Source: an uncultured Lentisphaerota bacterium (lineage in GTDB: Bacteria; Verrucomicrobiota; Lentisphaeria; Victivallales; UBA1829). From it: 35,631 bases of DNA. The notes under the pieces are model-generated. The model worked only from the letters and a program-made list of their open reading frames with translations. It was not told the DNA's origin and did no database searches. Of the stretch, positions 22,401-30,528 are shown piece by piece; position 1 is the stretch's first letter; each line of letters begins with the position of its first letter. The stretch is taken from contig ONQZ01000024.1 in NCBI GenBank assembly GCA_900320095.1, forward strand, positions 1-35,631. The letters run 5' to 3'. Made by a program: the position numbers and the translations under genes.

Positions 22401-24170
22401 ATGCGTCTGCTCCTCACCGGAAACGAGGCGATCGCACGCGGTGCGTGGGAAGGCGGCGTGACGGCCGCGTTCGGCTACCCCGGCACACCGTCCACCGAGA
22501 TCCTCGAAAACCTCGTCAAGTACGACGGCGTCTACTGCGAGTGGAGCCCGAACGAGAAGGTCGCCCTTGAGGCGGCCGCCGGGGCATCCATCGCCGGTGC
22601 GCGCTGCATCGTCACCATGAAGCTCGTCGGGCTGAACGTCGCCGCCGACCCGCTGATGACGCTTTCCTATGTCGGCGTCCGCGGCGGGCTCGTAGTCGTC
22701 GTGGCGGACGATCCCGGCCAGCATTCCTCCCAGACGGAGCAGGACACGCGCCATTACGCCCGTCTCGCGAAAGTCCCCATCCTCGACCCCGCCGACGCCG
22801 TCGACGCACGCGCCTTCATGCTGGAGGCGTTCGAGCTCTCCGAAAAATACGGCTGCCCGGTCATCCTCCGCACCACCACCTGCGTCGGGCACTCACGCGC
22901 GCTGGTCGAATGTGGCGAGCCGCGCCCGAAAAACGTCACCGAGTTCAAAAAGGAGCCGTCCCGTTTCGTGCCGCTCCCGCTCTGGGGCCGCAAGCTCCGC
23001 GTGAAGGTCGAGGAACGCATGGACGCGCAGTCCGCCGACGCCTCGTCGCACGCCTCGCTGAACCATGTGATCCCCGGCGCCGCCGCCGACCTCGGCATCA
23101 TCACCTGCGGCATCACCGCGCTCTACTGCCGCGAGCTCATGCCGGAAGCCCCGGTCCTGAAGCTCGGCTGGCCCTGGCCCTTCCCCGACTCCATGATCCG
23201 CGAGTTCGCCGCCTCCGTCAAGCGCGTCGTCGTCATCGAGGAAGGCGACCCGATCCTCGAGGAACACGTCCGTTCGCTCGGCATCGCGTGTTCCGGCAAA
23301 TCCGACGTCGTGCCGCGCTGCGGCGAGCTCACGCCGGACCGCATCTTTGAGATCCGCGAAAGACTCCGCGGCACGAACAACGAGCTCCCGAAGCCCTTCC
23401 CGCAGGCCGACGGCCTCCCAATGCGGCCTCCGGTCTTCTGTCCCGGCTGCCCCCACCGCGCGCTCTTCTACGCGCTCACCAAGTTCGACGTGATCGTGAC
23501 GGGCGACATCGGCTGCTACAGCCTCGCGGTCTTCCCGCCGCTCGAACGCACCGACGTGCTCATCTGCATGGGCGGCGGCTTCACGCTCGCGCACGGCCTC
23601 GACAAAGCCGGCGAAAAGAAGAAGGTCGTCGGCGTGCTCGGCGACTCCACGTTCTTCCACTCCGGCATCACCGGCCTGCTCGACGTCGTCTACAACAAAG
23701 GCACCTCCACGCTCATCGTCGTCGACAACTCCAGCACCGCCATGACCGGGCATCAGGACCACCCCGGCACCGGACGCACCATCTCCGGCGAGCCCGCGCC
23801 CGCCGCGTCCATCGAAGCCATCGCGCGCGCCTGCGGCATGAAACGCGTCACGGTCTGCGATCCGTTCGACCAGGAGAAACTGCACAAAGTCCTCGCGGAG
23901 GAGATCGCCGCGGACGAGCCCTCGCTCATCATCTCGAAGGCGCCCTGCCCGCTCCAGATTCGCCGCCGTCTCGGAACCGTCCGCGCCATCGACGCCGCCA
24001 AGTGCAGGAACTGCAAGGCGTGCCTCAAGTGCGGCTGCCCGGCCATCGTGGTCACGGCGGACGGCAAGCCCGCCATCGACCCGCAGCTGTGTTCCGGCTG
24101 CCGCCTCTGCGAATCCGTCTGCAAGTTCGGCGCCATCGCGCCCGTCGCGGTGCCCGGACAGGAAGGCTGA
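22401..24170 (+). CDS. iorA: Indolepyruvate:ferredoxin oxidoreductase, alpha subunit
   Basis: 589 residues, GGAGG 9 nt before the ATG. The N-terminal pyrimidine-binding domain has GAWEGGVTAAFGYPGTPSTE and EWSPNEKVALEAAAGASIAG. The thiamine-diphosphate domain has PPVFCPGCPHRALFYAL, GDIGCYSLAVFPPL and GDSTFFHSGITGLLDVVYNK with VDNSSTAMTGHQDHPGTG. The C-terminus carries two ferredoxin-like Cys groups (CRNCKACLKCGCP at 535-547; CSGCRLCESVCKFGAIAP at 564-581) for two [4Fe-4S] clusters. Full length for IorA. It acts with IorB in ferredoxin-dependent interconversion of arylpyruvates and aryl-acetyl-CoA, so the host is an anaerobe. Confidence 0.96.
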   Translation: MRLLLTGNEAIARGAWEGGVTAAFGYPGTPSTEILENLVKYDGVYCEWSPNEKVALEAAAGASIAGARCIVTMKLVGLNVAADPLMTLSYVGVRGGLVVVVADDPGQHSSQTEQDTRHYARLAKVPILDPADAVDARAFMLEAFELSEKYGCPVILRTTTCVGHSRALVECGEPRPKNVTEFKKEPSRFVPLPLWGRKLRVKVEERMDAQSADASSHASLNHVIPGAAADLGIITCGITALYCRELMPEAPVLKLGWPWPFPDSMIREFAASVKRVVVIEEGDPILEEHVRSLGIACSGKSDVVPRCGELTPDRIFEIRERLRGTNNELPKPFPQADGLPMRPPVFCPGCPHRALFYALTKFDVIVTGDIGCYSLAVFPPLERTDVLICMGGGFTLAHGLDKAGEKKKVVGVLGDSTFFHSGITGLLDVVYNKGTSTLIVVDNSSTAMTGHQDHPGTGRTISGEPAPAASIEAIARACGMKRVTVCDPFDQEKLHKVLAEEIAADEPSLIISKAPCPLQIRRRLGTVRAIDAAKCRNCKACLKCGCPAIVVTADGKPAIDPQLCSGCRLCESVCKFGAIAPVAVPGQEG

Positions 24171-24173
24171 CAC

Positions 24174-24725
24174 ATGAAGATACTGAACCGCGAAACCATC
24201 GCTTCCGGCGGCTGGATCTCCCTCCAGAAGATCACCTACCTCGGCCACGACGGCAAGACGCGAACCTGGGAATCCGCCTCCCGCGTCCATTCCCAGGGCG
24301 CCGTCATGATGATCCCCGTCACGAAACCCGGCGACAAGCTCATCGTCATCCGGCAGTTCCGCCCCCCGACCGGCCGCCTCGTCTACGAGTTCCCCGCCGG
24401 GCTCATCAACCCCGATGAAGACCCGAAAGTCGCCGCCGTGCGCGAACTGAAGGAGGAGACCGGCTATGTCGGCACGGTCGACTACTGCTCGCCGCGCGTC
24501 TTCACCTCGCCCGGGCTCTCCTCCGAGTTCGTGCATCTCGTGAGGATGACCGTCGACCTCGAGGCGCAGACCGACCTCGCCACGCACTTCGACGAATCCG
24601 AGTACATCGAAACGTTCCTCGTCGCACAGGACGAGCTCGCGGATTTCATCCGCAAGGCCGAGGCCGAAGGCTGCGGCGTGGATACGAAGATGTACATGTG
24701 GGCGATTTCGCAGGGAGGATTCTGA
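24174..24725 (+). CDS. NUDIX hydrolase (ADP-ribose pyrophosphatase-like)
   Basis: 183 residues starting 4 nt after iorA, with GGAAGG upstream. A complete Nudix box, G-x5-E-x7-RELKEETGYV, lies at about 84-106. HSQGAVMMIPVTKPGDKLIV and IRQFRPPTGRLVYEFPAGLI are the conserved strands before it, as in ADP-ribose/NDP-sugar pyrophosphatases (NudF type). FTSPGLSSEFVHLVRM also fits. Position at the end of the ior operon may indicate a housekeeping role for AMP/CoA by-products of the ligase, but that is speculative. Confidence 0.9.
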   Translation: MKILNRETIASGGWISLQKITYLGHDGKTRTWESASRVHSQGAVMMIPVTKPGDKLIVIRQFRPPTGRLVYEFPAGLINPDEDPKVAAVRELKEETGYVGTVDYCSPRVFTSPGLSSEFVHLVRMTVDLEAQTDLATHFDESEYIETFLVAQDELADFIRKAEAEGCGVDTKMYMWAISQGGF

Positions 24726-24750
24726 CCCCGCCGCACCGCCGTTTCGCATC

Positions 24751-24785
24751 AAAAACGTGTTTTTTTTGGTGAAAAAAGCGTTTTT
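24751..24785 (+). terminator. AT-rich terminator-like hairpin after the ior operon
   Basis: AAAAACG (24751-24757) pairs with CGTTTTT (24779-24785); inside, the T-run 24760-24767 pairs with the A-run 24772-24777 around GGTG. It lies 26 bp after the NUDIX stop and just before the next promoter. The stem is AT-rich, so efficiency is uncertain. Confidence 0.5.
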
Positions 24786-24788
24786 CGC

Positions 24789-24816
24789 TTGCCATTTCCG
24801 GATTTGATGCTATATT
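24789..24816 (+). promoter_or_regulatory. Promoter of the COX24-like small gene
   Basis: TTGCCA (24789-24794) and TATATT (24811-24816) with a 16-nt spacer, about 50 nt before the ATG at 24869. Confidence 0.6.
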
Positions 24817-24868
24817 CTTAGCAATATTTTTTTCAAACCAGCATACTTTTAACCAGGAATCTTCAATC

Positions 24869-24958
24869 ATGGGCAATCTGAGAAAAAAACGCCGTCGCAA
24901 AATCGCTCAGCACAAACGCAAAAAACTGCTGAAGGCCATGCGGCATAAAAACAAGTAA
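24869..24958 (+). CDS. 29-residue AURKAIP1/COX24-like basic protein
   Basis: ATG 24869-24871, TAA 24956-24958. The product reads MGNLRKKRRRKIAQHKRKKL followed by LKAMRHKNK: more than half of its residues are Lys, Arg or His. I recognise the AURKAIP1/COX24 domain, a 30-40-residue basic peptide found in Bacteroidetes, Verrucomicrobia, Lentisphaerae and mitochondria, where it is associated with the small ribosomal subunit. Own promoter, AGGA upstream (spacing about 11 nt) and a dedicated strong terminator downstream make it a genuine short transcription unit. Too short for most gene finders. Ribosomal association is inference from the mitochondrial homologue. Confidence 0.8.
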   Translation: MGNLRKKRRRKIAQHKRKKLLKAMRHKNK

Positions 24959-25005
24959 GCGGAAACCCCGCTTCTTGTACCCCGGCGGACGTCCGGGACG
25001 AATGG

Positions 25006-25052
25006 AACGCGCCCCGCGGTGCCCCTCCGGCACTTCCGGCGCGTTTCTTATT
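25006..25052 (+). terminator. Branched GC-rich terminator after the COX24-like gene
   Basis: Outer stem AACGCGCC (25006-25013) / GGCGCGTT (25038-25045) encloses an inner hairpin GTGCC (25019-25023) / GGCAC (25029-25033). TTTCTTATTT follows. Perfect pairing in both stems. Confidence 0.8.
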
Positions 25053-25090
25053 TCCGTACACTTTACTTTTCATTACCTCCGGTTTTCGGC

Positions 25091-26947
25091 ATGACTCCTT
25101 TCCTCACATCCAGACTCCGCACCCTCACGGCGGCGCTTCTCGCGCTTGCCGCCGCGCCCGCGCTCTTCGCGCAGGGCGACACGGAGTCCGACTGGCTGCC
25201 GAACACCACGCTCTTCTTCGACGAGCTGCTTCCCTCGGCGGCGGCGCAGGACGAAGCGGACACGCTGGCGGACCTGGCGAGGATCTTCGACAATTCCCTC
25301 CTCCTGAACCAGTTCACGGACGCGGACATCGACAAGTTCTTCGAGATGGCGGCGAAACACCCCGACAACGAGGCGTTCTTCTCCCCGCTCGTCCAGGCCG
25401 TCGTCCAGCCCTCGTTCCACGACAAGGTCCTGCCGCGCTTGCTGAAACTCGCCGACGACAATCCCGATTCGCGCGAGCTCAACCTCACCTGCGGCGAAAT
25501 CCTCGTGCAGGACAAGCGCATCGACGACGCCGTCGGGTATTTCGAGCGCGCCTTCGAGGCCGTCCGCAAGGACCCCGATCCGCCCTCCGAACGCCGCCGC
25601 GAGTACAACTTCAACATCGCGTCCAAGCTCGTCCTCGTCTACTCGGACAAGGCGTTCGACAGGAAGCGCCGCGAGGATCCCGCGCTCGCCGACGACGTCC
25701 AGAACTATCAGGACAAGCTCCGTGCACTTCGCGCCGAACTCGCCTCCATGCGCGTCTTCGACGCCTCCCCCCAGGTCCAGTCCTCGCTGATCGTCTCCTG
25801 CGCCGGGGACATGGAGACCGCCGACGCGAAATCCCCCCTCGCGACCTCCGTGCTCGTCCCGTTCAACCGCACCGCGTGGGCGCTCCGCGACGAGATGTAC
25901 CGTCTCGCCCGGACCTCGCTGACCTGCCTGCTGGACCGCAAGAAAGAGGTCGAGGACCCCGTTTTCCCCGAGCCGTTCCGCATCCTCTGCGACCTCGGCT
26001 ACAAGTCGCAGGTCATGGCGGCCGCGCTCGCCCGCCTGGCGGAAGCCCCCGGCGACACCGAAGCGCTGTTCACCGTGGCGGTCCTCGCCGACGAACTGGA
26101 CGAACCGCTCCTCGGCGCGCGCGCCTGGGACCGCATTTTCGCCGTCGTGAAATCCCCTACCCCGAGCATGTTCGCCGTCTGCGCCGAACTCCAGACCGCG
26201 GCGAAACTCTACGACGACGCCGAGCGCACCTACCGCATCCTCGGCACGTTCCTGGAGTCGCCCGACCTCGTCAACACAAAGCTCGGCCAGCTCGAATTCA
26301 ACCGCGGACATTATAAAAAGGCGCTCGAACTCCTCAAGCGCGCCCCGCTCGACACGGAACGCCTCCTCGTCGAGACCGACTGCTACATGCGCCTCCGGAA
26401 CTACGACAAGGCGCTCGAACGCATCCGCAACGCCGCGCGCATCACCCCCGCCCTGCTCGAGGGCCGCCGATTCCGCCTCATCAGCGCGAACATCGCAGAC
26501 AAGGCGAACAACATGCAGTACGTCGAACAGATGCTCGCCCCGCTCCTCACCAGCCGTCCGCCCGCGCCTCCGTCCGAAGACGTCCCCGAGGCCGAGATAT
26601 ACAACTCCCTCGGCTACATCTTCGCCGACCACGACTACAAGCTTCCCGAAGCCCTCCAATACCTTCTAAAAGCCGTCGAGCTCGATCCGAAGAACGGCGC
26701 AATCGCCGACAGCTATGCGTGGATCCTCTTCAAGCTGAAACGTTATGAAGAGGCCAAAAAGGAAATCCTGCGCGCCATCGAACTCCTCGGTGACGACGTC
26801 GACGCCACCATCACGGACCACGCCGGAGACATCTTCAACGCACTCGGCGACAAGGCCGCCGCCCGTTCATACTGGGAAAAGGCCCTGAACCTTGACGGCG
26901 ACGTGGATTTCGACGCCATCGAACGCAAGCTCGAATCCGCCCGGTAA
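25091..26947 (+). CDS. Secreted/periplasmic TPR-repeat protein
   Basis: 618 residues from the ATG 25091-25093; the frame is open to 25019 but this ATG gives a clean Sec signal (MTPFLTSRLRTLTAALLALA, cleavage near PALFAQG). The body is all-helical TPR-like: DDAVGYFERAFEAVRK, DDAERTYRILGTFLES, GHYKKALELLKRAPLDTERL, YDKALERIRNAARITPALLE. The C-terminal block EIYNSLGYIFADHDYKLPEA, LQYLLKAVELDPKNGAIADS and YAWILFKLKRYEEAKKEILR is canonical TPR. No canonical ribosome-binding site is seen. Such proteins act as scaffolds in envelope assembly, but no partner is evident. Convergent with the next gene, with 71 bp between them. Confidence 0.85.
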   Translation: MTPFLTSRLRTLTAALLALAAAPALFAQGDTESDWLPNTTLFFDELLPSAAAQDEADTLADLARIFDNSLLLNQFTDADIDKFFEMAAKHPDNEAFFSPLVQAVVQPSFHDKVLPRLLKLADDNPDSRELNLTCGEILVQDKRIDDAVGYFERAFEAVRKDPDPPSERRREYNFNIASKLVLVYSDKAFDRKRREDPALADDVQNYQDKLRALRAELASMRVFDASPQVQSSLIVSCAGDMETADAKSPLATSVLVPFNRTAWALRDEMYRLARTSLTCLLDRKKEVEDPVFPEPFRILCDLGYKSQVMAAALARLAEAPGDTEALFTVAVLADELDEPLLGARAWDRIFAVVKSPTPSMFAVCAELQTAAKLYDDAERTYRILGTFLESPDLVNTKLGQLEFNRGHYKKALELLKRAPLDTERLLVETDCYMRLRNYDKALERIRNAARITPALLEGRRFRLISANIADKANNMQYVEQMLAPLLTSRPPAPPSEDVPEAEIYNSLGYIFADHDYKLPEALQYLLKAVELDPKNGAIADSYAWILFKLKRYEEAKKEILRAIELLGDDVDATITDHAGDIFNALGDKAAARSYWEKALNLDGDVDFDAIERKLESAR

Positions 26948-27018
26948 TCACCTCATCCTCTTTCCGGTCACGCTGGAACAGATCAAAGGGATCCAGATAA
27001 ACGGGGCCCTGCAATCGT

Positions 27019-28005
27019 TTAAGCGCAGGTAATCTTTTCCGGACGGCGCGTGATCATGCCGGTGAAGAATCCGGCAAGGGCATTCAAGATCCCGGCGGAG
27101 GCTTTCCTGCCGGCGCACCCCATCGCCTCGGACGCGAACACCTCGGCGTCGGCGAAATGCAGCAGGAGCTTCAGGGGCGTGACGGATTCGCCGCCATGCC
27201 GACCGCAGGCATCGTCCGCCGCGATGCACAGTTCGTCCACGCACGCCGCGACCGGGACCAGAAGCGGCGCGAAGGCAAGTTCCGTAACGGGCGTTTCCAG
27301 CATGGATTCGCGCAGAAGCGGGAAGAAGCGGAGTTCCACGCGGAGCGCCGGGAAGACGCGCAGGTCGACCGGCTGGGCCTTCACCGCGCGGCATTGCGGA
27401 TCGAGCAGGCGCGCGGACGCGGCGGAGATCCGGCTGATGAACTCCTCCGGCGGCAGGATGAATCCCTTGTCGTTCCAGCCGGGTTCGGGGAGCGACAGCT
27501 TCACCGGGCCGACGGCGTCGAGCGAATCCGCGAAATGCTTCGCGAGCTCGAGGACGAGGTCGGTGGAGGAGGCGTCCGCGCCGATGGAGCGGAGCGTGTT
27601 GGAGACCTTCCGCGCGACCGCCGCGAGGCGTTCCCCGCCCAGAGAAAGACGTTCGCTCAAAAGAGACGCGATCCGGGCGTCCTGGAAATGCTCCGATTCG
27701 TCGTCGATGCGCTTCGTGCGCCCGTAGGCCGCGGCGGCATCGTTCAGTCCGACCGACTGGAGGATGTTCGCGATCATGGCGTCGACCGCGGACGCCTTCA
27801 CGTACAGCGGGCCTTTTTTCGGCTTTCCGGCATGGCGTAGGGCGTATTCCACGGCGCTGACGGCGTCTCGGGCGAGCGCGTCGGACTCCGCGCCGTTTTC
27901 CGGCAGGACGGACCGGATCCGGGCGGCGAGGTCGTCCGGGTCGAACGGCACGGCGCATCCGTGCGAATCCTGAAGGAAGATCGCCTGTGCGGAAAGTTCG
28001 ATCAT
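27019..28005 (-). CDS. Protein with ATP-cone-like N-terminus, unknown C-terminus
   Basis: 328 residues, ATG 28003-28005 with AAAGGA 11 nt upstream. Residues 5-98 resemble an ATP-cone: IFLQDSHGCAVPFDPDDLAA (9-28), then a helical part with VDAMIANILQSVGLNDAAAA and YGRTKRID, comparable to the PFD..K...AI and A..Y..yR positions of ATP-cones in NrdR and ribonucleotide reductases. The remaining 220 residues (KLSLPEPGWNDKGFILPPEE; FISRISAASARLLDPQC) are not a reductase and I do not recognise them. It is the third gene after nrdR and the ClC channel (27 bp gap), so it is probably co-transcribed with a dNTP-sensing repressor. Function unknown; nucleotide binding is inference. Confidence 0.65.
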   Translation of the reverse strand: MIELSAQAIFLQDSHGCAVPFDPDDLAARIRSVLPENGAESDALARDAVSAVEYALRHAGKPKKGPLYVKASAVDAMIANILQSVGLNDAAAAYGRTKRIDDESEHFQDARIASLLSERLSLGGERLAAVARKVSNTLRSIGADASSTDLVLELAKHFADSLDAVGPVKLSLPEPGWNDKGFILPPEEFISRISAASARLLDPQCRAVKAQPVDLRVFPALRVELRFFPLLRESMLETPVTELAFAPLLVPVAACVDELCIAADDACGRHGGESVTPLKLLLHFADAEVFASEAMGCAGRKASAGILNALAGFFTGMITRRPEKITCA

Positions 28006-28032
28006 GGCCGGGTTGTCCTTTTTATGTTCCGT

Positions 28033-29835
28033 TCAGAAGAGCTCGGGGCGGTTTTCGATCAGGTAGCGGTAACGGTCTAGCACACGGTTCTTCGTGACGA
28101 ACCCGACGTACACGCCGTCGCGCACCACGGGGACCTCCGTCTCCCGGTGCTTCTCGAAGAGGTCGATCGCGCGTCCGAGCGTGTCGCCCGGCTTCAGAAT
28201 GGCTTCGGGAGTACGCATGATGTCGAAGACCAGCGCGACGTCGTAGAGCGACGTTTCCAGCAGATAGTGACGGATGTCGTCGAGCGTGACGATGCCCGCA
28301 AGGTGTCCGTCGCCGTCAAGCACGGGGAACACGTTCCGGTTCGTCTTCATGACCGAGTTCAGCACGCTCCGCATGGAGTCGGATTCGGACAGCGGCAGAT
28401 AGTCTTTTTCGATGAGTTCGTCCGGGATCGCCCGCGTAAGCGCGTCCGCGTCGCGCGTGCCGTCCGGGTCGCCGCCGTGGAACAGGATCATCGTCTTGTA
28501 GACGTTGTGCGTGCAGAGCTTGCGGCAGACGAACGTGGAGAGCGCGGACACGATCATCAGGGGGATAAAGAGCTTGTATCCGCCCGTCAGCTCGGCGATC
28601 AGGAAGATGCCGGTAAGCGGCGCGTGCATCACGCCCGCCAGCACGCCGCCCATACCGATGGCGAGGAAATTCGCTTCACTGATGTATCCGCCCCAGGCAA
28701 GCCCGACCATGTGGATGAGCTTCGAGATGGAGTAGCCGAGGAACGCGCCGATGAACATCGACGGCGCGAAGATGCCGCCGTCCGCACCGCTCTCCAGGCT
28801 CGAGATCGAGGTCAGCGCCTTCAGGAACACCAGCAGGAACGTCAGGCCCAGGAACAACCACGGATTCGAGAAGACCGCCGCGAGCGGACTGCCGGAGTAC
28901 AGCGTCTCCGGTTCGGTCAGCAGATGGCGGATGAAGTGGTAGCCGTCGCCGCGCAGCGCCGGGAACATCAGGATCGCGAGGTACAGGATCGCGCTGCCGA
29001 TCAGGCCCTTCACCCACGGATTCCTCACGCGTCCGTACCGCTTCGAAATGCGCGTGTACATTTTGATCACGAAGACGGAGACAAGCCCCGCAGCCGCGCC
29101 GAGGATCACGTAGTACGGCACCGCACGGATGTTCCACTGCAGCAGGTCGATGTACGGACGCGCCGGATAGATCTGCTGCGAGACGAGCAGCGCGGTCGCC
29201 GAGGACAGGATCAGCGGGATGATCGCCGGGATCGCGCTCGCGGTCTTCGGGAGCAGGATCTCCATCGCGAAGAACGCTCCGGCGACGGGCGTGTTGAACA
29301 TGGCGGAGATGCCCGCCGCGCCGCCGCACGCCAGCAGGAGGATGCGGTTTTCGTGGTTCAGCAACAGGCTGCGCGCGACGTTGCTGCCGATCGCCGCGCC
29401 CGTCTGCGCCACGGGGGCTTCCAGTCCGGCGGACACGCCGAATCCGACGCTGACGCCGCTGGTAATGATGTGCGAGAACGTCTTGTGGAGCGGCACGGCC
29501 CCGGTCCGGTTCTTCACGCTCATGATGACGCCCGCGAGGCCGCGTTCGTACTTGCCGCGCATGACGACCTGCGTCACGAAGATGCAGAAGAACACGCCGA
29601 GCGCGGGCGTGGCGGGCAGCACCCAGACCGCCCATCCGGCATCCGACGGGATGTACGCCACGAGCGACTGGACGAGGTGTTCCACGGTCTTCATCAGCGC
29701 CCCGGCCACGCCGGACAGCAGGCCGACAAGCACGCTCAGCAGGATGATGTAGTTCTGCTCGCCGAGCGTCTTCTGGAACGGGTTGACGATGCGGAGAAAA
29801 CGGCCGTGAAGCCACGAAAGAAACGAAAAACGCAT
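28033..29835 (-). CDS. ClC chloride channel/antiporter with C-terminal CBS pair
   Basis: 600 residues. The voltage-gated ClC fold has the gating-glutamate motif as GLEAPVAQTG (137-146, Glu139), GGAAGISAMFNTPVAGAFFA (171-190), and the GxFxP motif as GGIFAPSMFIGAFLG (353-367). About 460 residues of membrane domain are followed by two CBS domains at about 475-528 and 538-590 (VFPVLDGDGHLAGIVTLDDI; EVPVVRDGVYVGFVTK), which in other ClC proteins bind adenine nucleotides. It moves Cl- (or F-/nitrate) across the inner membrane, alone or in exchange for protons. The start is 17 nt after nrdR; the ribosome-binding site is weak (GAGAG). Confidence 0.92.
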   Translation of the reverse strand: MRFSFLSWLHGRFLRIVNPFQKTLGEQNYIILLSVLVGLLSGVAGALMKTVEHLVQSLVAYIPSDAGWAVWVLPATPALGVFFCIFVTQVVMRGKYERGLAGVIMSVKNRTGAVPLHKTFSHIITSGVSVGFGVSAGLEAPVAQTGAAIGSNVARSLLLNHENRILLLACGGAAGISAMFNTPVAGAFFAMEILLPKTASAIPAIIPLILSSATALLVSQQIYPARPYIDLLQWNIRAVPYYVILGAAAGLVSVFVIKMYTRISKRYGRVRNPWVKGLIGSAILYLAILMFPALRGDGYHFIRHLLTEPETLYSGSPLAAVFSNPWLFLGLTFLLVFLKALTSISSLESGADGGIFAPSMFIGAFLGYSISKLIHMVGLAWGGYISEANFLAIGMGGVLAGVMHAPLTGIFLIAELTGGYKLFIPLMIVSALSTFVCRKLCTHNVYKTMILFHGGDPDGTRDADALTRAIPDELIEKDYLPLSESDSMRSVLNSVMKTNRNVFPVLDGDGHLAGIVTLDDIRHYLLETSLYDVALVFDIMRTPEAILKPGDTLGRAIDLFEKHRETEVPVVRDGVYVGFVTKNRVLDRYRYLIENRPELF

Positions 29836-29852
29836 GGCGGACGGGCTTTCTC

Positions 29853-30344
29853 TCAGATGTTCTTTCCGCCGCGGGGCGCCGCGTTCTTCGCGCGGTTGCG
29901 TCCCATGCTCCGGATCTCGTCGATGAACTCGTCGATATCCTTGAAATCGCGGTACACGGAGGCGAAGCGCACATACGCGACCTTGTCGACCTGGCGCAGC
30001 GCCTCCATCGTGCGCGTGCCGACCTCGCTGGACGGCACCTCGCGTTCGTAATCCGCCTCAAGTCCGCTCGTTACCTGCGACACGATCATGTCGATCGCCT
30101 CGGGTTTCACGTCGCGTTTCCAGCACGCCTTCTCAATCCCGGCGCGGATCTTGTTCGGGTCGAAATCCTCCCGCGAGTTGTCGCGTTTCACGACCTTCAG
30201 TTCCGCCTGGATGATCTCCTCGTGCGTGGTGAACCGGTGTCCGCATGCCGTGCATTCGCGGCGACGACGCACGGCCGCGCCGTCTTTCGAGGCGCGGGAG
30301 TCGATCACGCGGTCTTCCTGGCAACCGCAGCGGGGGCAGCGCAT
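29853..30344 (-). CDS. nrdR: Ribonucleotide-reductase transcriptional repressor
   Basis: 163 residues, AGGAG before the ATG 30342-30344. An N-terminal Zn-ribbon (MRCPRCGCQEDRVIDSR with Cys3, Cys6, Cys31, Cys34) and RRRRECTACGHRFTTHEEI are followed by an ATP-cone (LKVVKRDNSREDFDPNKIRA, then VGTRTMEALRQVDKVAYVRF and ASVYRDFKDIDEF). It represses nrd genes when dATP is high. No nrd gene and no clear NrdR box is present in the window. It heads an operon with a ClC channel and an ATP-cone-like protein. Confidence 0.96.
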   Translation of the reverse strand: MRCPRCGCQEDRVIDSRASKDGAAVRRRRECTACGHRFTTHEEIIQAELKVVKRDNSREDFDPNKIRAGIEKACWKRDVKPEAIDMIVSQVTSGLEADYEREVPSSEVGTRTMEALRQVDKVAYVRFASVYRDFKDIDEFIDEIRSMGRNRAKNAAPRGGKNI

Positions 30345-30395
30345 AGCAAAAACTCCTGAGTTGATTCAGTCGGGCGGATGAAAAGTAAGAATATA

Positions 30396-30424
30396 AATAT
30401 ACATGCGTGCGCGTGTTTTTTCAA
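30396..30424 (-). promoter_or_regulatory. Promoter of the nrdR operon
   Basis: Minus-strand TTGAAA (30419-30424) and TATATT (30396-30401), spacer 17 nt, about 50 nt before the ATG. Confidence 0.6.
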
Positions 30425-30475
30425 ATCCGCTTTCCCGTTTTCCGCGCCATAATTCCCCGCAGGAAAACAGCTCGC

Positions 30476-30503
30476 TTGACAATTGAAAAATCCGCAGTAT
30501 ATT
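30476..30503 (+). promoter_or_regulatory. Consensus-like promoter in front of the NCS2 pseudogene
   Basis: TTGACA (30476-30481) and TATATT (30498-30503), spacer 16 nt. The promoter looks intact although the gene behind it is not. Confidence 0.65.
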
Positions 30504-30528
30504 ATCGCTGATATTTATTCTCCAAAAA

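Noticed and set aside
21153..24752. Long antisense frames (579 and 619 codons) opposite the aminotransferase and iorA
   Set aside because: Products are low-complexity Arg/Asp/Glu/Gly-rich strings. The plus strand encodes recognisable enzymes with all motifs.
25073..26659. 528-codon frame antisense to the TPR gene
   Set aside because: Shadow frame made of Val/Glu/Arg repeats; no ribosome-binding site or domain.
28147..30051. 634-codon frame antisense to the ClC gene and nrdR
   Set aside because: His/Arg/Asp-rich shadow; the opposite strand encodes ClC-CBS and NrdR without doubt.
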